Positions 11,029 through 21,210 of a stretch of DNA of 64,000 bases are shown in pieces; positions within the stretch are counted from its first letter, which is position 1, and every line of letters starts with the position of its first letter. Under the pieces are notes generated by a model. It was not told the origin of the DNA. It saw only the letters and a program-made list of their open reading frames with translations, and searched no databases. Origin of the DNA: Laguncularia racemosa (taxonomy: Eukaryota > Streptophyta > Magnoliopsida > Myrtales > Combretaceae); NCBI GenBank assembly GCA_037954665.1, contig JBBMOL010000021.1, positions 4,154,001 through 4,218,000 on the forward strand, in the 5' to 3' direction. A program made the position numbers and the translations under genes.

Positions 11029-12671
11029 ATGTTGGGACAAAATCCAACTGGAGAGCAGAATGGAGGAGGGGAAAATAGGTTGATGTTTGATGCGTTAATG
11101 AGAGAGATGAAGAGAATACTTAGTGTTGAACTAAAGCAAATCCATGAGAGGATGGATAAGATGGAATAGAGTAAGGAACCATCTAACAGCACTACTGTCA
11201 GGCAAGGCGTGAGTAGACCCTTGAGGGGAAGAGTAAGGATAGAAGAGGGTGAAGAAACTGATTCAAGAGAGTATAACTACATGAGGGAGAGAGGGAACAC
11301 CTAGAGGCGAGACAGTAACCTGGGAAGTATCAAAATGAAGATACCCTCATTTTAGGAGAAAAATGATCCAGAGTTGTACTTGGAGTGGGAGAGGAAGGTG
11401 GATCATGTATTTGAGTGCCAAAATTATATTGAGGAGAAAAAAATTAAATTGGCTGCAGTTGAATTTTCAAATTATGCTAGTGTTTGGTGGGACCAGCTAG
11501 TACGTAATAGGCGTTGGTATGGAGAGAGACATGTTAGTGCCTAGGATGAGATGAAGACCATTATGCAAAAGAGGTTTATCCCTAGTCACTATCATAAGGA
11601 TTTGCTCAGGAAGTTCCAAGGATTGAAACGGGGGTCTAAGAGTGTAGAAGACTATTATAAAGAAACGGAGATAGCTATGATTAGAGCCAGAGTGGAGGAG
11701 GAGGATGAGGCTACGATGGCTAGGTTCATTAATGGGCTGAATAGGGAGGTCACTAACGTGGTGGATTTACATCACTATTTAGATATGGAGGAGTTGTTGC
11801 ATAGGGCAATAAAGGTAAAGAAACAATTGAAGTAAAAGAGCAATCTAAAATCTGAGGCGACTTCCAACTCTTCATGGAAGTCCAATTGGAAGAAGAATGC
11901 TACAAATTTGAAATCTAAAGAGGATGTGAAGGCCAAGAGCCCAATCACTGCTTTTAAAGGTAAATCTGACACTAAACCATCTTCAAGAACTCGTGATATT
12001 AAATGTTTCAAGTGTTAGGGGCTTGGATATATTACATCTCAGTGTCTAAATCAAAGGACTAAGATCATTCATGATAATGGAGATGTGGAGAGTATTAGTT
12101 TTGAGGAAGATGATACATCACCCTTAGAGGAATATGATGATGTTGACTTAGAAGGACTCGTGAGTGGAGAGTTATATGTTACTAGACGAGTCCTTAGTAC
12201 TCAACCTTAGGATGATGGTGAAGGTGTTCAACATGAGCAAATCTTTCATACCCAGTGTCGCATGCAAAACAAAGTATGTAGCTTGATCATTGATAATGGT
12301 AGCTGCACTAACGTTGCTAACACCTTGTTAGTTGATAAGATGGCGTTGAAAGTGATAAAACAACTGAAGCCGTATCGATTGCAATGGTTAAATGAGTGTA
12401 AGGAAGTAAAGGTGACTAGGCAAGTTCTTATTTCCTTTTCTATAAGGAATTATCATCATAAGGTGATGTATGATGTAGTTCCCATGTAGGCTAGTCATCT
12501 ATTGTTGAGTCGACCATGGTAGTTTGATAGGAAGGTGATGTATGATGGGTACAAGAATCAATATTCTTTTGTTCTAAACAAAAGGAAGGTAATTCTAACT
12601 CCACAGAAACCATGGGAGGCATGTGAGGATCAAGTTAGAATAGCAAAAGAGTTTAGAGAGAAACACGTGAG
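11029..12671 (+). pseudogene. gag and protease of CRM-like element, seven or more stops
   Basis: The likely start is MLGQNPTGEQNGG at 11029; an in-frame ATG at 10975 is possible. Gag core motifs follow in order: IKMKIPSF, YLEWERKVDHVFECQNY, FSNYASVWWDQL, MKTIMQKRFIPSHYHKDLL, KRGSKSVEDYYKE and ATMARFINGLNREV. The zinc knuckle is CFKC*GLGYITSQC (about 12007), with Gln replaced by TAG and His by Tyr. The protease has CSLIIDNGSCTNV (active site Asp-Asn-Gly) near 12280 and LLSRPW near 12505. Nearly all stops are TAG. The frame reaches KEFREKHVS at 12671, where the opposite-strand element is inserted, and pol continues at 17379. Confidence 0.88.
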
Positions 12672-13699
12672 TGATGTTCCTAATTCCACTTAGAAGCACA
12701 ATCAAAAGACTTAAGAAAAAACAATCTCAAGCCAAGGCAAAAACAGGATCCACAAGGCAAAATCACGTGAACCTTAATGAAGATATGATGAAATCCAAAT
12801 GTCCAATGATATAATTATAATACCACAATGATAATATCTTCTAACAACACTCTAATCTCATATAATCCATGCAAATAATTCATAAATTGAAAAGAAAACC
12901 TCAATTAAAAGAATTCCTTTCTAATAGAGAAGAACACGTTTTCAAGTGGATTCTTCAATGATGATCCGAATCCAATTGCTAAGTACTTCAAATAAACACA
13001 AGAATTCGTGAATAATAATATGTATTTTTGACCAAGAACTATCTCAATTCAACCCTAGATATGACACACTAGAGAAGAAAAGAAATCACAAGAAAATGAA
13101 ATTGATATAACTCACAATTTCAAGATCTTGCACTCGCCACAATTCCAACTCTTGGGATTGAAATTGATAAGAGTTTAGATGAAAATTAGGAACCCTAATT
13201 CTCACGTGAAAGGTAGTGTTTGATCTGCAAAAATAAGCTTCCTCAAACCCTCTCTTAAGCAAGTATTTATACTTGCTACTCTTAGGGTTAAAAAGTGCTC
13301 AAAATTACAAGTTTGCCACTTTCAAGGTGGCTAACCCTAAATGAAAATTACAAGGAAATAAAAGTGTTCCCAAACCAAAATAGTTCAGAAAAGAATAAAT
13401 ATATAAAAGAAAGGGTCTTCGAGATGCCGGTCTTCTATAGGATCCATCGGCCCAACTCATCGCCGATTCAGGTCGGTCCATGGATAACCCATAAGCTGAG
13501 TCTGAGGGAGTTTATCCATTGCCCTATAGAATATGATAAGTGTGCTTGTTGGAAAACACAATACAAGAATAATAGAAAAGAGGTTAATTTATAAATAATT
13601 CCAGGGTCGATTTGCTCAAAATGGGCCCTCATCGCCAAAATTCGAATTCCTTTAGTTCTTGTCCTAATGATAGGTCTTATTGGATTTTGATTCCTATCA
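12672..13699 (-). repeat. 3' LTR of non-autonomous copy 1
   Basis: The LTR is 1028 bp, on the plus strand TGATGTTCC...TTCCTATCA. It aligns end to end with 16346-17373 at equal length. Plus-strand bases 13700-13708, just outside it, are the complement of the purine tract. The tail reading frame runs from the internal region across this border into the LTR. Confidence 0.93.
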
Positions 13700-14247
13700 T
13701 CTCCTCGGGCCTCAAAAAGATTTGTCCTCAAATCTGGTAGATCAAATGCAGTAAAGACTTTGTTTCCTCCTAGCAATCCATCTGAAGATGTATCTTTGCA
13801 GAATCCCAATATCTGAAATACTACATGTGGTGTTTGTTTTCTCTCCTCCATTTCCAAGATGTATCTGTTCTGCAACACAAATACTGACCCATTATCTACT
13901 GAGGTATCCTCTATCTCAACCCATTTCACTGATATTGTTTCCTCCTTTTCTAACTCATCTGTATGTCGCTGATCCTGATTGTCTTCTAGTAGTTGGCCCA
14001 ACTGCTCATTGCCCTCTAAGACCTCTGAAGGTGAACACAAATGTCTCTAAACATTCTAGCCCTCTAATGATAGACTCATCTGCCTCTGATCCTCAGAATA
14101 GTCCAATGGTGTACTCAACTGCTCGTGAACCTCTAGTGTCTCTGAAGGAGAACATAACTGACCCTGAACAGTTTGATTCCCTGGTAGTTTGCTCCTAGTA
14201 ACCTGGAATGAATAGGATTGCCTCTGTCTTTCCACTTTCAAGGCTAA
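13468..14247 (-). pseudogene. repeat-linker and pol-tail protein of non-autonomous copy 1
   Basis: Downstream of gag, the frame reads through five 13-residue repeats (13966-14160), then a tail: ELEKEETISVKWVEIEDTS, NGSVFVLQNRYILEMEERKQ, VFQILGFCKDTSSDGLLGGN and AFDLPDLRTNLFEARGDD. The last part resembles the end of chromovirus pol (DLRTNPFQEEGNDE in the element at 36035-41698) and crosses the purine tract into the LTR in the same way. Stops occur in the repeat region near 14045-14055. The function of the tail is unknown; copy 2 preserves it closely, so it was part of the parent family. Confidence 0.7.
13966..14160 (-). repeat. coding minisatellite, 5 units of 39 bp
   Basis: On the minus strand five consecutive 13-residue units read QLCSPSETLEVHE, QLSTPLDYSEDQR, a decayed QMSLSLEG..., HLCSPSEVLEGNE and QLGQLLEDNQDQR. 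The length is exactly 195 bp, 5 x 39. The consensus is close to Q(M/L)(C/S)xPLExxEGxx. The equivalent array in copy 2 has 11 units. Confidence 0.88.
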
Positions 14248-15027
14248 TTATATAGCCTCATCAAGTGTACTATGTCTCTGAAGCTCAACTACACAAGCTA
14301 TCTCATACCTCAACCCAGATACAAAACATGCTAGGGTTTGTTCAGGAGGTTCAACTGATCCACATCTGATCACTACTGTCTCAAACTCCTGTACATAGTC
14401 ATTTACCGTTTTACCCCCCTGTCTCAGTGTCTGGAGACGCATAAATAACTCATGCCTGTAGTGTTCCGGTACAAACCTATTCCTCAAAACTCATTTCATG
14501 TCTCTTCAAGTGCGTATTTCGGTCTCTCCATCCATTTGCCTACTGATCACCATATTCCTCCACCACAAAGCGGTGTACCCTGTGAACTCTACAACTGCAA
14601 GGCATACCCTGGAGTCTTCATCAATCTCATAACACTTGAAAAGACCCTCAACTTGGTCTTCCTAATCTAGGTAATCATCTACGGAACCCCTGCCATCAAA
14701 TGAAGGCATTTGTAGCTCCGCACACTCTAGTCCTCGAGGTGGTCTAAATTCCCTATCCGGGTATGGATTAACCCCAAAATTATCATCTTTGTCTTCCCTA
14801 AGAACGTGATAATCTCGTTCTACTCTAGGTGGTGCCTGAAGGTTTACCACAGGTGGTGGTGGTAATGTCATCCTATCAATTTTTGTTGCCAATGTAGCAA
14901 CAATTGTGGTAAGGTCCTGAAGTTGCTCATCTAGAGTTCTTCCACTTGTATTTCGACGACCTAGTCTGCTACCCACTTGGCTATTGGCCTCATTGCCAAT
15001 ATCCCCATTCACATTATCATATGACAT
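14224..15027 (-). pseudogene. gag of non-autonomous copy 1
   Basis: The start is MSYDNVNGDIGNEANS at 15027. A coiled-coil-like segment (LDEQLQDLTTIVATLATKID) is followed by the gag core: AELQMPSFDGRGSVDDYLD, a TAG at 14662, FTGYTALWWRNMV, VLRNRFVPEHYRHELFMRLQ, LRQGGKTVNDYVQEFE and ACFVSGLRYEIACVVELQ. This is the CRM/chromovirus type of gag. It stops before any CCHC knuckle and runs straight into the repeat linker, so the knuckle and protease have been lost. Three or four stops interrupt it. Gag would let the RNA enter particles if a partner supplied the enzymes. Confidence 0.82.
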
Positions 15028-16142
15028 GTTTGTGGATGCGATTTATCTGAAGTACAAATGTAATCTCAAATAATTTGTAGCACACTCCCTTCACTTCACC
15101 ACGTCACAATAACAAGTTTAGATAACAACACACACACTTGTACACCCACGATGTAACAAGTCACCAATGCAACAAATACTTCTTATCACTTCAAGTATAT
15201 TAGAATAAGTAAAGCATAAATAAATACTTCTAAGTAGTTAAGATATTGAATTCAAATAAGCAAGTGTTTAAGTAATAATACTCAATAACTTTCACACTTA
15301 AATACTTATATTTGAATTTCAAACTTCACTACTTAACTTTCCTTTCTTGCTAAAGTTTTACACCCACAATGAGTCTTAATGTGCAGCACCTTACACTACA
15401 CACAACTCCACAAATTTACACCACCACACGCACCTTCAATCACGGTGCACTCACTCCACTAATAACTCCACGACAACAACACAAACACTACACTCCACTC
15501 CCATGACAACAATAAGAAATGGAAACAACAACAAATATACTTCCACCTCCTCGGCAAATAGTGATAACAAAGGACTAATATGTGACTTTCCACAAATGAA
15601 TTCCGAATTCCACAATAGGCAACAAATTTCAATTTGAAATTCAAACAACTTCACTTATTGCAAGCCTTCCTTAATTGGTAACAATGAATTCAAATTCAAA
15701 TAGCAATCATTAACTCCCACAACTTAATTGCATATGTTTTGAATTCAAATAATTCCTTACTAATCAAAACTCAATGCAATCTACAAATTGTACTCCACCA
15801 ATTCAGAATTACACAATGGAAATCAAAACAACAAACTACACATCCTCCTCCACGCTACAACAAGCCATGACAAGGATTTTGGTAAGTTTTGCAAGTTCCA
15901 AAAATTGTTGAAGTAAACAACACTTTATACTTCTGCCCTTCTACGTAAATTAGTGATCACAAAATGATACAACAACCTTCCCAATCCAACTCCAACAAAC
16001 AGCAAATTAAATTCCAAGACAAGGTAATTTCACAAGCTCAAAACCACAACAACCAATACAATTGTGGTTTCCACTAAATCAATCATAATGGATGATTAAC
16101 TCCACGAAATCAAATGAAACCAATTCCCTTCTCTCAACATGA
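15028..16142 (-). other. leader of non-autonomous copy 1
   Basis: About 1.1 kb without a gene. The plus strand is rich in CAA/ACA words (sense strand TTG/TGT). Short frames at 15451-15654 come from this low-complexity bias. Copy 2 has a similar leader at 43242-44028. Confidence 0.6.
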
Positions 16143-16154
16143 GCTCTGATACAA
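16143..16154 (-). other. second (inner) PBS-like site, tRNA-iMet, 11 of 12
   Basis: The minus strand reads TTGTATCAGAGC, one mismatch to the tRNA-iMet PBS. Bases 16161-16345 after it begin again with TGATGTGCCTAAAACC, a copy of the LTR edge. So LTR edge plus PBS are present twice in tandem; the outer set was used for this insertion. Confidence 0.75.
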
Positions 16155-16160
16155 AAAAGA

Positions 16161-16345
16161 TGATGTGCCTAAAACCAAGTTTAAGCACACAAAACCAAGA
16201 TTGAAAGACACTTAGACAATGTCATTCAAACTAGCTTCAATTTCATGAACATTAGCGTCAAATCTCAATGCTTTTAAACCAATTAGACAACAATGATGTG
16301 TTCAATCTTAAATCCAAATATGATATAGCTCTGATACCAAAAAGA
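16161..16345 (-). repeat. extra U5-edge unit between two PBSs
   Basis: This 185-bp unit starts with the LTR-edge sequence TGATGTGCCTAAAACCAAG and ends with the outer PBS. A related 161-bp unit forms part of the LTR itself in copy 2 (35167-35327 and 44046-44224). In copy 1 it lies outside the LTR, in the leader. Confidence 0.75.
16328..16339 (-). other. outer PBS, tRNA-iMet, used for this insertion
   Basis: The minus strand reads TGGTATCAGAGC, a perfect 12-base match, six bases from the LTR. The 3' LTR of this copy ends at the matching position (12672), as shown by its target duplication. Confidence 0.88.
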
Positions 16346-17373
16346 TGATGTGCCTAATTCCACTTAGAAGTACAATCAAAAGACTTAAGAAAAAACAATC
16401 TCAAGCCAAGGAAAAAATCGGATCCACAAGGCAAAATCACGTGAACCTTAATGAAGATATGATGAAATCCAAATGTCCAATGATATAATTATAATACCAC
16501 AATGATAATATCTTCTAACAACACTCTAATCTCATATAATCCACGCAAATAATTCATAAATTGAAAAGAAAACCTCAATTAAAAGAATTCCTTTCCAATA
16601 GAGAAGAACACGTTTTCAAGTGGATTCTTCAATGATGATCCGAATCCAATTGCTAAGTACTTCAAATAAACACAAGAATTCGTGAATAATAATATGTATT
16701 TCTGACCAAGAACTATCTCAATTTAACCCTAGATATGACACACTAGAGAAGAAAAGAAATCACAACAAAATGAAATTGAAATAACTCACAATTTCAAGAT
16801 CTTGCACTCGCCACAATTCCAACTCTTGGGATTGATATTGATAAGATTTTAGATGACAATTAGGAACTCTAATTCTCACGTCAAAGGTAGTGTTTAATCT
16901 GCAAAAATAAGCTTCCTCAAACCCTCTCTTAAGCAAGTATTTATACTTGCTACTCTTAGGGTTAAAAAGTGCTCAAAATTACAAGTTTGCCACTTTTAAG
17001 GTGGCTAACCCTAAATGAAAATTACAAGGAAATAAAAGTTTTCCAAAACCAAAATAGTTCAGAAAAGAATAAATATATAAAAGAAAGGGTCTTCGAGATG
17101 CCGGTCTTCTATAGGATCCATCGGCCCAACTCATCGCCAATTCAGGTCGGTCCATGGATAACCCATAAGCTGAGTCTGAGGGAGTTTATCCATTGCCCTA
17201 TAGAATATGATAAGTGTGCTTGTTGGAAAACACAATACAAGAATAATAGAAAAGAGGTTAATTTATAAATAATTCCAGGGTCGATCTGCTCAAAATGGGC
17301 CCTCATCGCCAAAATTCGAATTCCTTTAGTTCTTGTCCTAATGATAGGTCTTATCGGATTTTGATTCCTATCA
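16346..17373 (-). repeat. 5' LTR of non-autonomous copy 1
   Basis: The LTR is 1028 bp, on the plus strand TGATGTGCC...TTCCTATCA. The open frame at 16969-17268 has a near-identical twin at 13295-13594 in the other LTR; both are by-products of LTR sequence, not genes. Confidence 0.93.
16931..16950 (-). promoter_or_regulatory. TATA box inside an inverted repeat, LTR promoter
   Basis: Plus strand GCAAGTATTTATACTTGC (16933-16950) gives TATAAATA on the minus strand, flanked by 8-base arms that pair with each other. The same block is found in every LTR of this family here (near 13260, 35931, 44814 and 49436). It is the likely core promoter of the family, inferred from position and conservation. Confidence 0.6.
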
Positions 17374-20226
17374 GTGAGTGTGCTAGAAAAGGGTGAGAAG
17401 AAAGAAAATAGTGGGAGACAAACATTGGTGAGTCATGAGGGAAAAGATTCTTAAACACTAAGAGGAGAGAAAATTGCAAGAAAAAGTGAGGTAAAGAGTG
17501 CAATATTGGCATGGAAACAACTACTTGTACTTATGTATAAGGATGTGTATTTTACTAATGATGACCTTAACCCTTTATTGCCTAGTATAGTGGTGTCTCT
17601 TTTGTAGGAATATGAAGACTTATTTCCTAGAGAAGTACCAAAGGGTCTACCCCTACTATGAGGAATTGAGCATCAAATTGACTTCTTGCTAGGTATGTCT
17701 ATTGCTAATCGGCCAACTTACCGGACTAATCCTAAGGAGGCAAAGGAAATTCAAAGGCAAGTTAATGAATTGATGGAGAAATGATTTGTAAGGGAAAGCC
17801 TCTGTCCATGTTCAGTTTCTATCACCTTGTTTCCCAAGAAGGATGGGACATGGCGAATGTGTGTTGACTGTCAAGCAATCAATAAGATAATAGTTAAGTA
17901 CAGACATCCTATCCCTAGGTTAGATGATATGCTTGATGAATTGCATGGTGCTTGTTTATTTTCTAAACTTGATTTAAAGAATGGCTATTATCAAATTTGT
18001 ATGAAAGAGGAGGATAAATGGAAAATGACTTTTAAAATTAAACATGGGTTATCTGGATGGTAATGTCTTTTGAATTAACAAACGCACCTAGCACTTTTAT
18101 GAGGCTAATGAATCATGTTCTGCGTAATTTTATTGGGAAATTTGTTGTTGTATACTTTGATGACATTTTAATTTATAGTAGGACATTAGATGATCATGTT
18201 TAGCATCTGCAGTGTGTGTTTAATGTTTTGAGGGAAAACCAGTTATATGCTAATTTAAAGAAGTGTACCTTTGTATGGAAACTGTGGTTTTTCTTGGTTT
18301 TGTTGTAGGTGCCGAGGGGATTGCTATGGATGAGGAAAAGGTGAGGGCGATTTGAGAGTGGCCAACACCAAAGAATGCAAATGAGGTCAAGAGCTTCCAT
18401 AGCTTAGCAAGTTTTTATAGGAGATTTGTGAGGGATTTTCATTCTATAGCTACTCCTCTAAATGACCTTATTAAAAAGAATGCCAAATTCAAGTGAACTG
18501 AAGTGCATGAGTAGGCTTTTCAAACCCTAAAAGGTAAGTTAACCAACGAACCTTTACTAGTCTTACTTAATTTTGAGAAAGTATTTGAGATTGAATACAA
18601 TGCTTCCGAGAAAGGTATTGGTGGTATGTTGATGCAGGATTCTAAGCTGATCGCTTATTTTAGCAAAAAACTCAATGGTGCTGCATTAAATTATCTAGTG
18701 CATGATAAGGAACTGTATGCTTTAGTGAAGACCCTACAAACGCGGTAGCATTACTTATGGCCTAAGGAGTTCATCATTCATTATGATCATGAGAGTATAA
18801 AGTATCTGAAAACTTAGGGAAAGTTGAACAAGAGGCATGCAAAGTGGTTTGAATTTATTAAAACCTTTCCATACATGATCAACTATAAACAAGGAAAGAA
18901 AAATGTGGTAGCAGATGCACTTTCTCGAAGGTACTCTCTTTTGACTTCTTTGCATACTAAATTGCTTAGTTTTGAAAGCATTAAGGAATTGTATGAAAAT
19001 GATACTAATTTCGATCAAATTTAGGCTACTTGTTCTAAATCTGGATATGCTGATTTTTATAGGCATGATGGGTATTTATTTAAGAAAGATAGGTTATGTG
19101 TGCCAAAAAGCTCTATATGTGAACTATTGGTGAGGGAGACACATAATGGCGGTTTAATGGGACACTTTGGTGTTAGAAAAAATTTGGACATTTTGCATGA
19201 ACATTTTTATTGGCCTAAGATGAAACATGATGTACAAAATGTGTATGATAAGTGCATTGCATGTAGAAAGGCTAAGTCTAGAGTAATGCCCCATGGGGAA
19301 TACCTTCCATTGCTTGTGCCTAATCAACCTTGGACCGACATCTCTATGGACTTTATATTAGGGTTACCACGATCTCAAAGTGGCAAAGATAGTATATTTG
19401 TTGTTGTTGATAGGTTTAGTAAGATGGCTCATTTTATTGTCTATTCTAAAACTAATGATGCACGACATATAGCTGATTTGTTCTTTAGGGAGATTATACG
19501 ATTACATGGTTTGCCTAAATCCATTGTAACTGATAGGGATGTGAAATTTTTGAACCATTTTTGTCATACTCTGTAGAATAGGCTAGGCACTAAATTATTG
19601 TTCTCTACTGTTGCACACCCTCAAACTGATGGTCCGACTGAAGTAGTCAATAGGACTCTTTCAACATTATTACGTGCTGTGATCTATAAGAACTTGAAAC
19701 AATGGGAGACATGTTTGCCTCATGTAGAATTTGCATATAATAGGATGGTGCATTCCACTACATCGTATTCTCCATTTGAGGTCATATATGGCTTTAACCC
19801 CTTGACTTTATTAGATATTTTGCCTTTGCCTATTGACGAATTTGTTAACCTTGATGGAAAAAAAAGAAGGTAGAATTTGTTAAGGAATTGCATGCCTAGG
19901 TTCGGACCAACATTGAGAAGAAAAATGAGCACTATGCTCGTTAAGCCAATAAGGGACAAGTAAAGACCGTGTTTTATCCAGGAGACTAGGTGTGGGTACA
20001 TTTGAGGAAGGAGAGGTTTGCCGAGCAGCGGAAGTCTAAATTGCATCCTAGGGGAGATGGACCTTTTCAAATGGTGGAGCGCATCAATGATAACACTTAC
20101 AAGATTAACTTACCCAATCACTATGATAATGTAAGTGCAACTTTTAATGTTTCTGACCTTACTCTTTATGATCCAGGTGATTCGAAGACAAATCTTTTCA
20201 GAAAAGGAGGGAATGATGAGGATTGA
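17374..20226 (+). pseudogene. pol of CRM-like element: RT, RNase H, integrase
   Basis: Pol resumes after the nested element. RT: PTYRTNPKEAKEIQRQVNEL, WRMCVDCQAINKIIVKYRHP, SKLDLKNGYYQI, NAPSTFMRLMNHVLR (from a shifted frame) and VVVYFDDILIYS (about 18145). RNase H: VKSFHSLASFYRRFVRDF, YNASEKGIGGMLMQDSK and NVVADALSRR (to about 18930). Integrase: GGLMGHFGVRKNLDILHEHF with CIACRKAKS (HHCC zinc site, to 19280), WTDISMDFILGLPR, FVVVDRFSKMAHF, IVTDRDVKF and AHPQTDG.TEVVNR. The C-terminal part, 19990-20226, ends GGNDED and runs into the LTR. About fifteen stops or frameshifts; inactive. Confidence 0.9.
20201..20213 (+). other. polypurine tract of CRM-like element
   Basis: GAAAAGGAGGGAA lies directly before the 3' LTR. 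It overlaps the last codons of pol, so the pol stop codon (TGA) is inside the LTR. Confidence 0.8.
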
Positions 20227-20895
20227 CTAGCATTAAAAGGGAATGAACTGAAGTCCAATGACCCACTTCATTGTATTGGAGACCCAATGACCCGAGCTAG
20301 AGATAAGCAAATAAGTGAAGCTTCGCAAGAACTTGTCATGGACCTACAAAAGAAAGAACCAAGTTACACTAAAGGAGAATCAACCATTATCAACTTGATT
20401 CACGTTTCCACAGAGGGGTGTAAGGATATGGAAGCCTTAGAATAAATTATTTTGAAAAGGAAATTGAACCGAAAAAGAAGAACTACTCAATTTTGTTAAG
20501 ACTTGTTTTATTTGTTCGGTTTTGTGTTTTAGTAGTTGTAAGATTTTCGATCATTCAGAAGGAAAGCCGGTTTTTCTATGTTTGGAAGTTTAGGTTTTCT
20601 TATGTGTAAGCCAATGTAGACACATGAAAAGGGAAGGGGGCGGCACATCTTGAAAAACAATTATCATTATTTCAATATAGAACTTTTCCTGGAAAAGCTC
20701 TCTCTTGTTCTTTGAGAAACAACTCCACAAATTCTTCAACATAAATGCTTAGGGAAATCTTTAATAACTTAGGTTTCAATTAACAAGTTTGGTTAGGGTC
20801 TAGTTCCATTCTTACTTGTTTGAGACATTCTTAGGAATCTGATTCAATATCAATTGCCAAGTTCTAGGTTTAACATACCTAGGTTTTGTGCATCA
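20214..20895 (+). repeat. 3' LTR of CRM-like element
   Basis: The 682-bp LTR matches 9598-10286 with scattered differences. It is followed by CAAGA (20896-20900), the second copy of the target duplication. Confidence 0.92.
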
Positions 20896-21210
20896 CAAGA
20901 TTTAGTTACTATTTAAGTACTTGAGGTATAATATGTTTCCATTGGCAATTGTTGCACATAGATTTTAAGGTTAAAACAATAGTTAATGGATTATGGCATG
21001 CATTATTAGAATATATTTATTAAGTCTGATAATATGAGATCGATTAATTTAACAAAAAATCTAGTAATACATTCTATATCCAAATATATTGAAATAAGAT
21101 ATCATTTTATTAGAGTCATGTTTCAAATGGAAATAATAAAATATAATATGTACCTATGAATTTACAACTTGCTAATATTTTCACAAAACCTTTAAATAAA
21201 GTTAGATTTG
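20896..21210 (+). pseudogene. copia RNase H, C-terminal part
   Basis: The copia reading continues from 9597 as QDLVTI, then YVSIGNCCT.ILRLKQ, KSDNMRSINLTKNLVIHSIS, KYIEIRYHFIR and QLANIFTKPLNKVRFE in shifting frames. These are the final RNase H motifs of copia pol (DN..AI.L..NP..H.R.KHI...HH, ADI.TK). It confirms that one element spans the nested insertion. Confidence 0.85.

Larger units (their letters stand above)
12672..17373 (-). mobile_element. non-autonomous LTR element with gag only (TR-GAG-like), nested copy 1
   Basis: Two 1028-bp LTRs (12672-13699 and 16346-17373) are flanked by a perfect duplication, GTGAG (12667-12671 and 17374-17378), within the CRM-like element. Orientation is minus: the tRNA-iMet PBS lies next to the right LTR and a purine tract (CGAGGAGA) next to the left one. 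Inside are a gag-like frame, a 13-residue repeat region and a tail resembling the end of chromovirus pol. No protease, RT, RNase H or integrase could be found, so it must depend on another element. By eye I count about 23 mismatches between the LTRs, so it is fairly young. Confidence 0.92.
9598..20895 (+). mobile_element. Ty3/gypsy retrotransposon, CRM-like chromovirus branch, full length with a nested element
   Basis: Two direct LTRs (9598-10286 and 20214-20895) with TGATGAGG...GCATCA ends are flanked by a perfect 5-bp duplication, CAAGA (9593-9597 and 20896-20900). Inside are a tRNA-iMet PBS, gag, protease, RT, RNase H, integrase and a purine tract in that order. Without the nested 4.7-kb element and its duplication the element is about 6.6 kb. 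Gag is of the CRM type and no chromodomain was seen at the pol end; the CRM assignment is inferred and would need a tree. Many stops make it inactive. Confidence 0.93.
5700..21210 (+). mobile_element. Ty1/copia retrotransposon, SIRE-like, decayed and split by nested insertions
   Basis: Plus-strand remains occur in copia order: zinc knuckle, protease motif, GAG-pre-integrase, integrase, RT and RNase H, with integrase upstream of RT. The segments are 6129-8417, 8786-9597 and 20896-21210. The first gap is a MITE; the second is a gypsy element whose 5-bp TSD (CAAGA) falls in RNase H, so the copia reading resumes exactly at 20896. Without insertions about 3.8 kb of the element remains. Stops and frameshifts are frequent, making it one of the oldest identifiable insertions here. 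LTR borders were not found. Confidence 0.8.

Noticed and set aside
13295..13594. 99-codon open frame with a near-identical twin at 16969-17268
   Set aside because: Both lie inside the LTRs of the same element; identity is due to LTR duplication, and no protein motif is present.
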